A stretch of DNA of 64,000 nt from Skeletonema tropicum (Eukaryota; Bacillariophyta; Thalassiosirophyceae; Thalassiosirales; Thalassiosiraceae), in the NCBI GenBank assembly GCA_037178625.1, contig CM074132.1:248001-312000 (forward strand), written 5' to 3'. The notes below the pieces were generated by a model, which made no database searches, was not told the DNA's origin, and worked only from the letters and a program-made list of their open reading frames with translations. This document shows, one piece after another, positions 12,460 to 24,543 of the stretch (positions are counted from its first letter, which is position 1; every line of letters begins with the position of its first letter). The position numbers were made by a program, and so were the translations under genes.

Positions 12460-13533
12460 GGTTCAGCTGCAGCTAAAAGGCGAAAGCACCGTCCACCTCC
12501 TACTGATGATAATTCCGGATTTTCAGATCCAATCTCTGAATTCTATCAAGGTGTTTCTCTCGATCCAAACGGTGAACTCATCCATCCAGTTCCTGTGCAC
12601 GAGCCTCATCCTACCTACGACGTCTCCTTCAATCCATCCATCCATCAGCCCCTGCTAGATGCTCTCGACCTTGACCATCTCACCAATGAGCAGCAGTCTT
12701 GCCTACTTGACCTTCTCAAGGAGTTCTGGTGTGTCTTCAATCCTGACGGCCGAGTTGTCCCCGTGCGCGACTACACTTGCAGTATTGACACAGGTAATCA
12801 CCCCCGGTGTCTATGTCAAGAATCCTACCTACGGCCCTCACGAATCACCTATCATTGACAAGTCCATCGCTGCCCTGTTGAAAGTTGGTCAAATCAGTCA
12901 AGTTTACGGCGGTTCATGTTCATGGTTGTCCAAAGCCCTGCTAGCTCCCAAACCTTACCATTACCAAGAAAAAGTCACTCACATCGACAACTTTGTTTGG
13001 CGGTTCTACGTTAGCTATGTTGCTCTTAATGCTATATAATGCTGTCACCGAAGTCATTCGGTGGCCAATCCCCCGTTGTGATGATGCATCAGACCTCTAC
13101 ATCGGAAGTAGGTTCTTTTGGTTTATGGATGCACCAAGCGGATTCCACCAACTTGAAGTGGACAAGAGCTCTAAACCCAAACTTGCTTTCACTGGGACAC
13201 AGGGTGACAAATACACCTATATACAATGTCATTGTCATGCCCTTCGGTCCAGTCAACAGTCCTGCCATCTTTATCATGTTCATTCACGATATGAACAGCT
13301 TCTGGAAAGAATTAGCCAAGTCCAGAGGCATCCCCATCGGTCGCGACTGTAACACCCGGATTATTGTGGACGATATCCTCAGTTGGACCTCTACCTTTGA
13401 CATCGCGTAGAACTACCAATTCATGCGTTGCCGCACCCAACGTTTGTGTTTGAGTCTCACCAAGAGCTTATTCTTCAACCCTCGTATCGTATCGAGTTTG
13501 TTGGCCAGGATCCTGCATTCAGTCCTTTAGAGC
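12460..13533 (+). pseudogene. Reverse transcriptase remnant (Ty3/gypsy-like)
   Basis: The RT fold is readable across three frames. An N-terminal part runs to about 12790 (DLLKEFWCVFNPDG). A second frame covers about 12795-13036. A third carries DAPSGFHQLEVD (motif A, near 13122), MPFGPVNSPAIF (motif B, near 13238) and IVDDILSW (motif C, near 13360, the YxDD-equivalent). The order and wording fit the Ty3/gypsy RT family. Sequence still resembling RT continues to about 13530 and then stops. At least three frame changes make it non-functional. Confidence 0.75.
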
Positions 13534-13545
13534 GCACCTATATAT

Positions 13546-14095
13546 CAACATGTTGAACCCAAACAGATAGCCAGAAACCCTTGAGGAAGTATATTCAGAT
13601 ACAAACTACTAGATAAAGCGCAAGCATCTGTCCAATATGGCCTATTTCACCTAGTAATTATGGTGATTCTATGCACTTATGACGCATGCATATGAGCACC
13701 TACCTAAGGTAATAACATGTGCTATCAACTTGCCCGGTGGGCATAGCCAGAGGGTCGATGTTGAGCATACGAGAGGCAGTAAATTCAGTCAGGGTGTTTT
13801 GTGTTTTGTGCGTATCGTACTTATCCAAGCTACTTCATAAGGCTAGAGATACCCGTCCTCGGAGCGGCTCTAGTCCCGTATATTCGTGACTCACAGCGTT
13901 AGGAGTAAGAAGCTTGTTCTCGACGGTTTCGGAAAGATAAGGGGTCGGTCATCTTCAATTTAGTACCGTAGGTCATTCCAAAAAAGCAAAAAGTCCAGCA
14001 TGCAGATCAACCAACACACAAGTATGGCAGATGGCAGATCAACAATTCCACACGCATACTAATCGAGTATCGTATGTAAAGTAGCGCTAGAGGGA
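13546..14095. other. Intergenic, no gene seen
   Basis: No ORF of substance, RNA gene or repeat recognised between the truncated retroelement and the AAA gene. Confidence 0.6.
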
Positions 14096-17000
14096 ATGCC
14101 TGAACCGCATTATTGCACTGACGTAGTTATTGTTTTGTGTCGTCCCGATCCGATGTCCAATGAAAGTAATACAGAGGGAAGTGCTTTAGACATGAGCATA
14201 CCACTCTCAGAGTGGATTTCCTTCAAGACGAAAATATTCGGTACACAGCAGCCTTCAGGTGGGGAAAATCCCGAAGATTACATACTTCCAGCTCTGCAAA
14301 TTGCCGCTTCACTTGCGGATCAGATTTGCAAAGCCGAAGAAGATAGTGATTGTCAATCGCTCATACCTACGCCGGGCGCGCAAGATTGGATAGATAGAAT
14401 TGAAGTCAGGGCAAATGGTGACGCCAGCGATAACATTCGAGCAGAAATATTGCCGTCTTTCTTGTCCAATACGACGGTTAATAATGATTCGAAACAAGCA
14501 AGGGATAATGGAATAATATATTCACTCGGGCTTGTCTTTTATGAACTATTCTCTGGGGGGGAACGGCCTGACGGGTGTCAAATTCAAAAAGGGGCGACGA
14601 ATGAATTGAAATCGTCAGAGGGCTTGGATCCACTCCCTTTTGATCAAGGTGACGGGATTATTGATCTAGAAGCCTTCAGCGGAGTTGATATCAACGTCAG
14701 TGAACTTCTCGGAAGTGATGATCTTAATAACAGTGATCTTCTCGCAGTTGAAGATCTTCAAGATGACTACAATGATATTTGGGGAAATAATGACATTGAG
14801 GGGTCCCTGCACGGTCAAAATCCAAGAAAGAAAGAATCGGCAAGTAATCAGAACATTCTGTATGCGATGTCGGTGGAGACACTGAAAGATAAAGGAGTTC
14901 CGATATCTCTGTGTGATTTGATTTCCAATATTTTGGTGTAGCAGGTGACAGATACGAGGGAGAGGACGTGTATCGATCAATGTCAGATGTGAGGGATGAC
15001 TTACAGCTCATGCTTGATAAACCTTCGATCTATCTCTACGATCAGGATATGGGGAGTTTATCAACGACTGGATTGAAATTCGATGGCACTCTCTACGGTA
15101 GAAAAGCCGAGCTGTCCACTATTGTCGATGCCTACCGGCGGTCAACGGTTGGTGAAAGCGAGTCGGTAGTAATATCTGGCAAATCAGGAACGGGCAAGTC
15201 ATTTTTAGCGGCTGAAGTCGGGAAGTATGTGATTTCAAACAAAGGAATCTTTCTTTCTGGAAAGTTTGATCAACTGCAACAGGGCAAACCATTCAGTGCA
15301 TTGGCGTCGGCTTTCAACCATTTCTGCGATTATCTGGTACGCGATCGTACCCTTGCTTCAGTGAGGCAGAAATTGGTCCATCAGGTGCGTCGCATACTTG
15401 GAAGGGATGCATATTACTTGACGAAGCTTATACCCACGTTGGCAATCCTTCTAGGTCTGGAAGGAATTGGCTGTAGTCATGATGAAGACAACGTCAATGC
15501 CCAGAAGCGACTTCAAATGCTGCTATGTCAATTTGTGCAAGTGATATCCAATTCATTCGCTGCTCCTGTAACTTTATTCCTCGATGACTTACAGTGGGCA
15601 GATTCAGCATCTATCGCAGCTGTGAACCAGCTCTTACTTGGTGGCGGCCTCAACTCGCAGAATCAGAATGTACATTTTTTCTTCTTAGGATGTCACCGGA
15701 AAGGAGAGGTCCATGGCGGAGTAAAAGACGACGCTATTCCATCAACAATCGTCAAACTTGATTCTATAGACGAAGAGACGTTGGGAGCGATGGTCTCGGA
15801 AACGTTGTGCCTATCGCCGCGTCTTACGCGGACTTTGTCGAGTATAATATACCACAGGACGAAGGGTAATCCGCTTTTCGTCACTCGATTGATGATCTCG
15901 CTGTGCAAGGATGGTCTACTACGTCCAAGCTTGCGACGGCGACGATGGGAGTGGGACGAAGAGAAGATCAAATGCCAGAAGCTGTCCGATGATGTGGCCG
16001 AGTTCCTATCGCATACGATTATTGCGTTGCCCATTCAGGTGAAATCAACGCTTAGCATTTTATCTTGTTTTGGATCATCGGTGAATAGTGCCTTAGTCAA
16101 GACACTTGAGAGGGCTCTCGACAGAAATTTACGTGACGGCATAGAGACAGCTTTCACTGAAGGATTACTGGACAAGATAGACGATGAATATCGTTTCAGT
16201 CACGACCGCATCCAAGAGGCTGCTTACAACATGATGAATTACCTTGATCGGTGCCGCTTTCATTTCAGCTATGGTATGGCTTTAGCCCCTTTGCACGATA
16301 AAGAGGACGGCTTTCTTTTCACTGCTGTAAGTCAACTCAATTTAGCGGGTCCTGAAGCTGTTGAAGATGAGAAGCAATTCACCATTGTTGCAAATCTCAA
16401 TCTCAGGGCCGGGAAGAAGGCAATGGAGATGTCCGATTTTGAAGCAGCCTACTCGTACTTAGATAATGGGATAACGTTTCTGCGGAAAAAGCACTGGGAG
16501 GAGCACTATACGTTGAGTTTAGAGTTGTTTAACTTGGCTGCGAACTGTGCCCTCGCCAATAGCGATATCACCAGCTTGAAACTTCTATCTCAACAAGTTA
16601 TCAAAAAGGCTCAGTCATTTGAGGACACACTCAACGTTACATATTTCGTTACATGTTCTCTGGCATGGTCATCAGGGCTACCAACATCCGTTGAAAAGGG
16701 GCTTGATATTTTGTTGAAGCTGGGTATTGATTTGCGAGGGTGTGGATCGAGTATAGAAGCTTGCGTGAAAGAAACAAAAGATCTGCTTTCGCCGTACACT
16801 TATGATGAATTATTGAATACCAGAAGAATGACTGACTCAACAATGACTATTGCAATGAAATTCCTGAGCAAATTGATGGTAGGAATGGCTCAAACTAAGC
16901 CTGAATCAGCGCCGCATGTGGCGAAACAAATTATTGCACTGTCTGTTGAGCACGGTATGAATCCTGTGTCTGCATTAGGCTTTGCGCATTTTGGCTCGTA

Positions 17001-18278
17001 TGCAGCAAAGCTTGGAGATATCAGTGGAGGATACAACTACGTGAAACTTGCTTCTTCATTACTAGACAAATTAGGATCAAGAGATAATGCTGGTGAGATC
17101 ATATGTATACAAACACAAGTCGTATCATACATAGAGCCGCTTCAAGCTACATTAGATTATCATGAGGGATGCGCTGCTGCAATAGCATCTGGTGATATCA
17201 TCCAAGCAGTTCTCAATTTGTATACAGGTTATGTATCCTATTTCTACGCTGGTACAACGTTACAAACCACAAGAGAAAAAGGTGACGAAGTAATTAACTT
17301 CATACGGGAAAGAAAGATGGTGATATTCTTGCTACCAATTCAACTCATGCAGAATTCTGTATTCAAGTTGATTGGAATGGATGAAGAACCAAAGCAGACT
17401 TCGGCCGAGGATGAGAGCATTCTCGCAACCAAGAGCAGTGGCGTCAAGTTGACACACTTCTTTCAGAAATCCTTTATCAGCTTCATGTTTCGATTGTATG
17501 ATGATACAAAAGACTACGCAGAGAAGTTCTTGGGTAGCGTCACTAGCAGCGCTTGTGCCAATTTGCTAGTCTGGCAATCTTACAATGCATTTTACATTGG
17601 TCTCATTTCATTCTGGGTGGCTAGAATCTCGAGAGACGGAGACAAATGGCACGAAAGAGGCAATAAATCCAAACTGGCATTGAAGAAATGGGCAGAAACG
17701 TCTCAGTGGACGTTTGAGAATAAATGGTACTTATTGGAGGCAGAGGAAGCATTTTCTAACAGCAACTTCGATGACGCTAAAATGTACTATGAGAAGGCTG
17801 TATCATCAGCCAAAGCTCACAAGGTAAGATGAACAGAATGAGTATGCTTTCACATTAGCTCATATCATAGTGTCGTATTCATGTTGTTACGCGTTTTCTG
17901 GTATGTATCGCATTTAGTTCGTACACGAAGAAGCCTTGGCCTGTGAGTTGGCAGCGTATTTCTACTTGGATATAGGAGAGGTCAACATTGCAGCTGATTA
18001 CTGTTTACTTGCACATGAAAGGTATCAAGAATGGGTAAGTGTTCACTTTGATTTCTATCATTATATATCTCTCAATCAATCGTTGATTTTGTCTCAAATC
18101 TTTGTCGGCCTCTTTACAGGGTGCAATTGGGAAGTGTACAAGTTTGTTCAAGTTCTTTGGTAGCATCATGAACAATTGTGTGGGTTCAAGCTCGGCAATC
18201 GCTGCTGGTGTTCAGTCTGATCTAGCTCAACTACCTGCTGCCTTCGAATTGATTTCGAATGAAGTGAATGAAGGGTAG
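14096..18278 (+). CDS. Large AAA-ATPase protein with kinase C-lobe remnant; 3 exons, one frameshift
   Basis: The first ORF (14096-14940) contains a protein-kinase subdomain IX-like stretch, IYSLGLVFYELFSGG, but no Lys, HRD or DFG motif, so it is a kinase remnant. A shift near 14935-14945 leads into a long frame with Walker A GKSGTGKS (15178-15201) and Walker B LFLDDLQWAD (about 15574-15603), then about 650 aa of helical TPR-like sequence. This is the AAA_16/predicted-ATPase (COG3899) signalling-ATPase type; diatoms have many. Two introns, 17824-17917 and 18035-18119 (GTAAG...AG), keep the frame and lead to a TAG at 18276-18278. The frameshift cannot be explained by an intron, so it is a mutation or a sequence error. 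The ligand and partner are unknown. Confidence 0.78.
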
Positions 18279-18787
18279 CTATTCGCTCATCAATTTGTTG
18301 GTCATTTGCCGAAGCTTCCATAGCGTTTTGGTATTGAAAACATCTCGATGTTGGAGATCAAGTGATAATTGGTAGTAGGCTCGATGCTATTGATGAATTT
18401 TGATTTAATAATCTGTCCTAGAGAGAGATAGAGAAGAAGCAACGTATGTACTGCTTTCTAACCTCAGGATTCTATCCAGACTTCAGTATCATCCCCCTTG
18501 TACAAACTGTAAACGTCTTACTTCCCAAACATTCGACGAGACGACACATCACAAGTTAATTATGCCATCTTGACAATCTGAAGTTTACTCATGCTCATGA
18601 CGAATAATCTACTGCATGTGCTCTATCATTATTTGGATCATCATCTTCTGCACGTCGCATCAAGGGTTCCAGAACAAGTAGCATTTCGATGCAAACAATC
18701 CTGTGCCGATCCACCAAAACATGCTAGATCGAGCTGCTCCCGTTGAGACAATGTATCTGCTGCTCTATTGCAGCGAGGGTAGCAAAA
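18279..18787. other. Intergenic, no gene seen
   Basis: Downstream flank of the AAA gene. Nothing recognisable before the RRM-gene fragment at 18788. Confidence 0.5.
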
Positions 18788-18861
18788 GGAAGCAAAGAAG
18801 GGCTGCTCGCTAAGAGGAAGAAGAGAAAGTTGCCCTTCAAGGGATTTGGAACTCCCCACTA
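18788..18861 (+). pseudogene. Orphan 3'-end fragment of the RRM-protein gene
   Basis: About 74 bp match the last 25 codons of the array gene (from AGCAAAGAAGGGCTGCT to the GGATTTGGAAC motif), with several substitutions, and the following bases resemble the gene's 3' UTR. The rest of the gene is absent. It lies about 9.8 kb from the nearest array copy. Confidence 0.75.
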
Positions 18862-19099
18862 AAAGAAGTAGAATTGAATTGGAACTTTTCACAAGTGTCG
18901 TGCAAACAAATTCTCTAGTCTTCAAAATTATCGATAACTTGGCAGACAATCACCACTGGAAGATCTGTGGCGCTCTTGATTGGTAGAAGCCACGGCAATA
19001 CGATGATCAGGAAGAGTAGTCGTGTCAAGGGAATAACTAGTCGTGTCATAAAATGCGACACAAACGTGATTGAGCAAATGCATTAGGGTTTGAGTCATG

Positions 19100-19500
19100 C
19101 CCCATGCCTACAGCACAATCCTCCTCGTCTGGCTTGATTAGTGCATCCAGCAATGCTGCATAGTTTAACCTTTGCTCCATGCCTCATGCACACGCCTCCT
19201 TGTAGAACTTTGCTTGTGCACCCCTCTATGCGGCATTGTTTGACCTTTGCTCCATTCCTGAAGCACTCTCCTCCTGTTTGAACTCGATTAGTGCATCCTT
19301 CATTGCTACATAGTTTGACCTTGATCCATGCCTAATACACACTCCTCCAACTTTCGGCATGTTTTTGCATCCATTGCTGTTGCATCGCTTGACCTTTGCT
19401 CCATGTTTAACGCATCCTCCAATGACGGCTCTGTTTTTGCATCCATCATGCTGCATGTTGCATCGTTTGACCTTTGCTCCATGTTTTACCACACTCCTTT
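19100..19500 (-). pseudogene. CCCH-repeat gene remnant, copy A
   Basis: The minus strand encodes decayed C-x4-C-x9-C-x2-H units, for example GGVCIRHGS and CVKHGAKVKRC, over about 400 bp with stops and frame changes. The 3' side (18920-19080) shares words such as ATAACTTGGCAGACAATCAC with the flanks of copies B and C, so the whole gene end was duplicated. The N-terminal part is missing beyond about 19500. Confidence 0.7.
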
Positions 19501-19907
19501 GGATTTTGAGGAGTGGTGCTTTAGGTTATTTCCGTGCTACGGTAAACTACTTATCACCGGCATTGTAAACAAGAAAAGCATCTGTGAGGCTGAGACGGTT
19601 TCGAATTCGAGAGCACGCCCTCATGCCCCCTTAATCACAAAAACTCCCAAATCGCGCACCTCAAACCTCAAACACCATGACAAGGTGTAGTACACTAGGT
19701 TAGCACCGTTCAATCAGCAAGAACTACTACGAGACATTGCATCCTTCTGGACAACACCGCCTATTCTGAGTTGCAATAGAAAGCAGGTAGTTGCTTAAAG
19801 GATAATATAACTCCTAACACGTAACTTTTAAGAAGTGAAAGAGCTGGGCCGTATCATCTTCCCCTAAAAACCTGCCGACCTATCGTGTCAAACGGAACAA
19901 CAACAAT
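19501..19907. other. Intergenic, probable 5' flank of the secreted-protein gene
   Basis: No gene recognised. It lies directly upstream of the ATG at 19908 and should hold its promoter. Confidence 0.5.
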
Positions 19908-21124
19908 ATGCGAAAGACATCATCTGCTGCAGCGGCAGCAATAATAACACTTCTACTCAATATATTCACTTCCTCTCATGGGCAAGAGATGCCCGCAGCG
20001 GCGAGGGAGACGAACAGTCAACGCCGTAGTCTGAGAAGTGGAATGACTGCAGAAGATGACTTTTTGAAGGGAGGTCGTGAAGCACAGTCAGAAAAGTTTC
20101 AGACCAAGATTTCGTCAACGACAACGAAGGATGTTCCGATGCAGAATTCATTTTATAATTTGGATGCATTTACGCCAAAAGAGGTGAGTGTAAATGATTA
20201 GATGTCACCTGCAAATAATCTGCATAGTTTCATTGTGTGTACAGTCGAACAAGGAGTTGACCGCTTTGTTCTCTACAACAATTCTCTGCGCGTACAGAGA
20301 GATGAAATGATCGAATTGATCTATTCACTCAGAGACAGCAATGATAGTATCGATTGGGACGCCCATCGTAATAACTATGATCAAGCTGTAAAACAGAGTA
20401 TGAGCCGCAGTCAACAAAGCTCGGATGAACCACAACAACAGCCACAACCACTCGCCTCAAAGCGAGCGCTTCAAGCAGGTGGAGATGACTTTGACGGAGA
20501 TGTGTTTGATCAATACGAGTACAGCAAGGGTGCTTGTCCTAATTCTGGATCATTGGGTGTTCCTTGTGCACCGGATAATCTGCCACTTTTATGTAATAAG
20601 TACAATCGTGAAGATGGATCGTTTCGTGATTGTCTTGATGTGTGCAAACCTGCGTTTTGCTGTATTCATAATGCACCTAGGGATTTAAATTATGTGAGTG
20701 AACCGTATTGTATGGTTGGCTGGGGTGATTGTCTATTTCCAAGGTTTGCTAACGAATTCTCATTCAACTTTTTACATCCTAGTATTCACCCAATTGCAAC
20801 ACTGACGAGAACTGCTCCCAATATAACTGGTGCTACATTGCATGGTGGAAGCTACAGGATACCATCGGACCAGCTTTATTTCTGCGAGTTGAGCAGAACG
20901 CAGATGAATGGTTTGATATTGATAGTGAGGAGATTCAAAGTGATGCTACAGGTAATGAATTCTTAGAGGCTTTGCTGCTGCACTTTTTTGGAGACATTGA
21001 TAAAGTTATCGAAGATGGAACGGTGGATGTTGTAGATGAGGATGGTACTGTGACCGGTTCTGAGTTCAATGCTGACAGGATATTTTTGGATGAAGATTAC
21101 TGGGACTACCAACCAGAGTACTAA
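19908..21124 (+). CDS. Secreted Cys-rich protein of unknown function, 3 exons
   Basis: The ATG at 19908 opens a signal peptide (basic start, Ala/Ile/Leu-rich core, likely cut near SSHG|QE). Intron 2 is clear: 20694-20782, GTGAGT...AG, phase 0. It joins a Cys-rich exon (CLDVCKPAFCCIH before, CNTDENCSQYNWCYIAWW after) to an acidic C-terminus ending at TAA 21122-21124. Intron 1 must lie near 20184-20244. The only GT-AG choice I found that keeps frame is 20188-20244 (57 nt), although a stronger GTGAGT sits 4 bases upstream. The mature protein has a glutamine-rich linker and a C-terminal domain with many Cys and Trp, suggesting disulfides and an extracellular or vacuolar site. The family is not recognised. 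Confidence 0.75.
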
Positions 21125-21439
21125 GAGAGAAGTTCGGGAGGAGTGACAATAGACCGGTTTGGGGAAAACATGTATAGGGATGATCTATGCGTGGAAGTAG
21201 GAAGTATCCTTCCTCATTGAATGTAAACATAAATAATGATAATGCAATATACCTTACGAGATCTCATTTGATATGACTGCTGCCTGTACTTCAACTGTGT
21301 TCTCGTGGCAGCATGCCTTCCAACATTCCAAGCGGGCTATACGATTGTATGTGTACTCACCATACTATCTTCATGACAGGGCTTGCCATCCTCATCTGTT
21401 ACGGTTACGAGCTTGCGATCCTTCAAGACTGGTTCTCAG
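21125..21439. other. Intergenic, no gene seen
   Basis: 3' flank of the secreted-protein gene, including its likely polyadenylation region. No other feature. Confidence 0.5.
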
Positions 21440-22978
21440 AGGGTAAACCTTTGAGGAAATTTCTTGAGTAGATCCATCTTCAGCTTCTCCTCCTCAGGAA
21501 CTACATCTGCAGCAACCACATAGTCATCATCCTATGCATTCATATTTTCTTCCTCAAGAGATGAGTCACTGTCCGATTCGGACTCACTGCTACTGCCACT
21601 GCTACTGCCACTGCTACTGTCGGAATCGCTTCTATTGTCACTAATACTACTATCAGAATCACTCCCATTTCCTCCCCTGATACGCATTACTTCTTTTTCA
21701 TCGTTGTCGTCCCCGTCGTTACTTCTATTGCTTGGCTACAATCCCAATGCACTAAGGAGTGTGCCAAATAGAGTCTTGGATTCATCAGATAGTTGTAGGT
21801 AGTGCTAGAGAAGAGCCATCTTCTGAGTCCATTGTTTCGTCCATAGCATCATCAGTTTTGCTTTCGGTACCACCTAAATCAGGTAAAAGGTGCAATAAAT
21901 TGGCCAGTTCGAACACCATCTCAAAATGCTTCCTTATTGGGTGCTCATCTGTAATTGACGGGGCTACTGCTCTAAATAGCGAGTCATCTGCTTTCGGAGG
22001 AGCCACCAAACTACGCTTGTAAATATCATCAAACTCGGATTCTTTTGACTCCTCAGAGTGATCGGACTCCTCAGAGTCATGGGACTCGTCATCATTGCTT
22101 CCTTCCTTCAACACAAAATGCATATACTTGTCGAATGGGTCCTCTTACCCCGCAACTAACTTCACTCCTCTCATCGTGTGTTGATACTTGTATTCCACCT
22201 CTTGCATCTCCTTCAAATCATTTCGCTTCGCAACAATACAGTCGAAGTGTCGATGGTGATCTGTAGAATGAAGCGTCATGTTGACAGCGGAGCCGATTCC
22301 GGATGAATATGCGGTAGTTGTCAATTTGCTTCCCTTTTCGTCTGATGTTTTCCCGAGATTGTGCTGAGAGTTGCTTGATCGACTGATGGTTGCAATGTTT
22401 TTCTGCGTTTCGGATCTACCGCTACCTCCAAACATAAATGGCAAATAATCTGACCTCATCGAGTGCCAAGGATATCACCTCCACACTTCAGCCAGGAAGC
22501 AAGTAGGTTGATGCGCTACAGTCGGCATTCAAATTCAACGTTGCCCAGTTAGTTAGGTCTGGCGGAGTGTTCGGCCCCGGTGCATTGAATAACTCCTCGA
22601 ATAATCCCAGCACCGTGTCAAATAGACCAACATCACTCTGTTGGAAAGCAATATGGAGAGGCATACCACTTGCTGCAAAGGTCACTGCGTGAACTGTATG
22701 CACCTTTCTACTGTCTCTCACATGATGATGCACGGCAATGCCTGCATCATCATCTGGAGCCATTTCCCTGCGAAGCCGAGGCGACAGCAACACCTTGTCA
22801 TCATCCACACAAAACAGCACTTTTGATTTTCATCGTTTATGCGAACAGGCACGAAGTTTTCTTTCATTGTAGAGTTAAAGGAATCCTGAAACACCTCCCA
22901 TGCTCGCTTGTGGACGTTACTACCCGTTCCATGATACCTAATCTGTCTCCAAATCTCTGCGTATTCATCCTCACTCAT
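21440..22978 (-). pseudogene. Decayed transposase-like gene
   Basis: On the minus strand, frames join in order with frameshifts and stops. 22718-22978 runs into 22488-22820, which has the stretch LFCVDDDKVLLSPR followed by a D-G..H..R pattern and GMPLHIAFQQSD. Next come 22145-22459 and 21785-22123, then an acidic Ser/Asp tail to about 21440. The acidic DDD segment followed by GMP-type strands resembles DDE-type (piggyBac-like) transposase cores, and diatoms have many such genes, but I cannot place the family firmly. No terminal inverted repeats were found around it. Confidence 0.5.
21583..21622. repeat. 12-bp minisatellite (CTGCTACTGCCA)
   Basis: About three copies of a 12-bp unit, encoding Gly/Ser on the minus strand within the acidic tail of the transposase-like remnant. 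Confidence 0.7.
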
Positions 22979-23439
22979 AAAATCACTGGTTCAATTCGTT
23001 TGTCCAGGCATAGCTTGTTTAAATTTTTTCCCCTCCTACTTGAATAAAGGAATGTAGACGACCATGTGCAGATTTCTTCGTGGTTAGTCTTCCCTATTCC
23101 CTACCCATAATACCCCGAAGATCATCACTAATATCTATTCCAATGAAGTACGCTCGCTTCACCTGATTAAATTTCATAGTGTTATAAATTCTTGAACAAC
23201 AGAGAACCGAAATCGGACAAAGTACCATACATAGGAGCCTTCCACCCAAAGCCTTTACCTCTCTTTGGAAATAACTTCTAGACTTCAACGTGATCAATAA
23301 CTTGGCAGACAATCACGCTAGGAGGAACTTCAACTTTAACTACGCTCCTGACTTGTGGAAGTTGCGGCAGCACGATGATAAGGAGTTGCAGTCGTTTTGT
23401 CATTTGCTGATCTGCGTGATGGAGCAAGAGCAGTAGGCA

Positions 23440-24045
23440 GTAGAGTTGTCAGTCGTCATGGGGATTGCGATATGCCCCATGCCTCTTGCACACACCTCCT
23501 TTTTGGACTTTGTTTGTGCACCCCTCGATGCGGCATTGTTTGACCTTTGCTCCATGCCTGAAGCACACTCCTCCAACTTCTTTCGCCAAATTTTTGAATC
23601 AATCGATGCTGCATTGCTTGAGCTTTGCCCCATGTTTTACACAAACTCCCCCTCTGACGGCATGATTTGTACATCTATCAGCAGAACATTCATATCTGTA
23701 CCTCTTTCTAGCAGGTTTTTTAGCTGCGACTATTCCTTCGTCATTGTCATGAGAAGATGAATGAGATCGCTTTCTTTTTGTATCAACTCTTCTATCACAA
23801 ACCGTGAAAGATGAATTGTCACCACGAGTAGCAGCAGCCACAACACGTCGAGTTGAAGTTGCCCGATACGTCGATGTAGATGAGCCCCTCTTATTTCTCT
23901 TAGCTGCAGCCGCTGCCTCTTTCTTTCTCTCTCAGCTGGCTTTCCCTGTAACTGTAAATAACAGCACCAATATCATCCTCATCGCCGCTTTTTGGTGGCT
24001 GCCAGGTAGGTGGCTGCCTACCTTTCGTTTGTTTGGATTGCCATA
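23440..24045 (-). pseudogene. CCCH-repeat gene remnant, copy B
   Basis: The minus strand has the same order as the intact gene at 25503-26243: a DED-DIGA.IY.RESQLR N-terminal module with an Ala run (about 23890-23990), a basic KRKRSHSS stretch, then CCCH units (ECSADRCTNHAVRGGVC, RHGAK-like). Frames are broken in at least three places, and only two to three repeats are readable. The 3' flank (23280-23400) matches those of copies A and C. Confidence 0.7.
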
Positions 24046-24054
24046 GCATGTGCA

Positions 24055-24440
24055 TCATTCAGTTGTTGTCCGGTCTTCGCGATTTATAGTACCTGGTTTC
24101 TGACTACAAAGAAAGGATTCGAGCTGCGAACTGTCATCTTTCTCTACAATTTCTACAATATATTTTAGGAGCATGATCGAAGTAGGAGTAACCATCAACC
24201 ATACCAACCAAAGCAACCAAAATAATGGCATCTGCATCCAAATGCGGCGAGGAGGAGGCAGGATGACGTTAGCGCTCTCATTTACAGGTACCATTGACAG
24301 GGAAAGCCATGAGCCCCTCTTATTTTTCGTAGCTGCAGCCGCTGCGGCGGCCTCTTTCTCAGCTGGCTTTCCCTGTACATGAGAGCACCAATATCATCCT
24401 CCTCGTCGCTCTATGGAGTGGCCACCTCTTGATGGTTTTC
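24055..24440 (-). repeat. Partial duplicate of the CCCH-gene 5' region
   Basis: The block beginning TTGTTGTCCGGTCTTCGCG (about 24063), through the GAAGTAGGAGTAACCATCAACC motif (about 24180) to the GCGCTCTCATTTACAG motif (about 24268), recurs at 26579-26810 in the same order. It contains another broken copy of the RESQLR/Ala-run module around 24290-24400. No intact ORF. Confidence 0.65.
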
Positions 24441-24488
24441 GTTGCTTCGTCGACATCGTTGATGATCGAATTTTGGTAAGAGTAAGAA

Positions 24489-24543
24489 GTTTTTCTAAGT
24501 TATTATTATTAAGAAGATTTTCTAAGTTATTATTATTAAGAAG
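24489..24543. repeat. Short direct tandem repeat (2 copies)
   Basis: Two near-identical AT-rich units of about 27-29 bp containing TTTTCTAAGTTATTATTATT, back to back. Confidence 0.8.

Larger units (their letters stand above)
9837..13545 (+). mobile_element. Decayed, 3'-truncated Ty3/gypsy-like retrotransposon
   Basis: In order on the + strand: fragments of a gag-like reading frame, an aspartic-protease-like motif, and reverse transcriptase pieces spread over three frames. RNase H and integrase are not present; coding similarity stops near 13530. I found no LTR pair. The 5' junction with array unit 4 is sharp, at about 9837. Frameshifts and stops throughout mean it cannot encode a functional polyprotein. 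Confidence 0.75.

Noticed and set aside
14968..14970. Independent start (GTG) for the AAA-ATPase part
   Set aside because: Frame similarity to the family continues upstream (RYEGEDVY), so a frameshift explains the break better than a new start.
19328..19690. Plus-strand ORFs through the CCCH-repeat regions (also at 23446-23760 and 25449-26027)
   Set aside because: They are the antisense of C/H/G-rich repeats and mirror the repeat period; the minus strand holds the real motif.
21583..21622. CRISPR-like regular repeat
   Set aside because: It is a 12-bp back-to-back minisatellite without spacers, in a eukaryotic setting.
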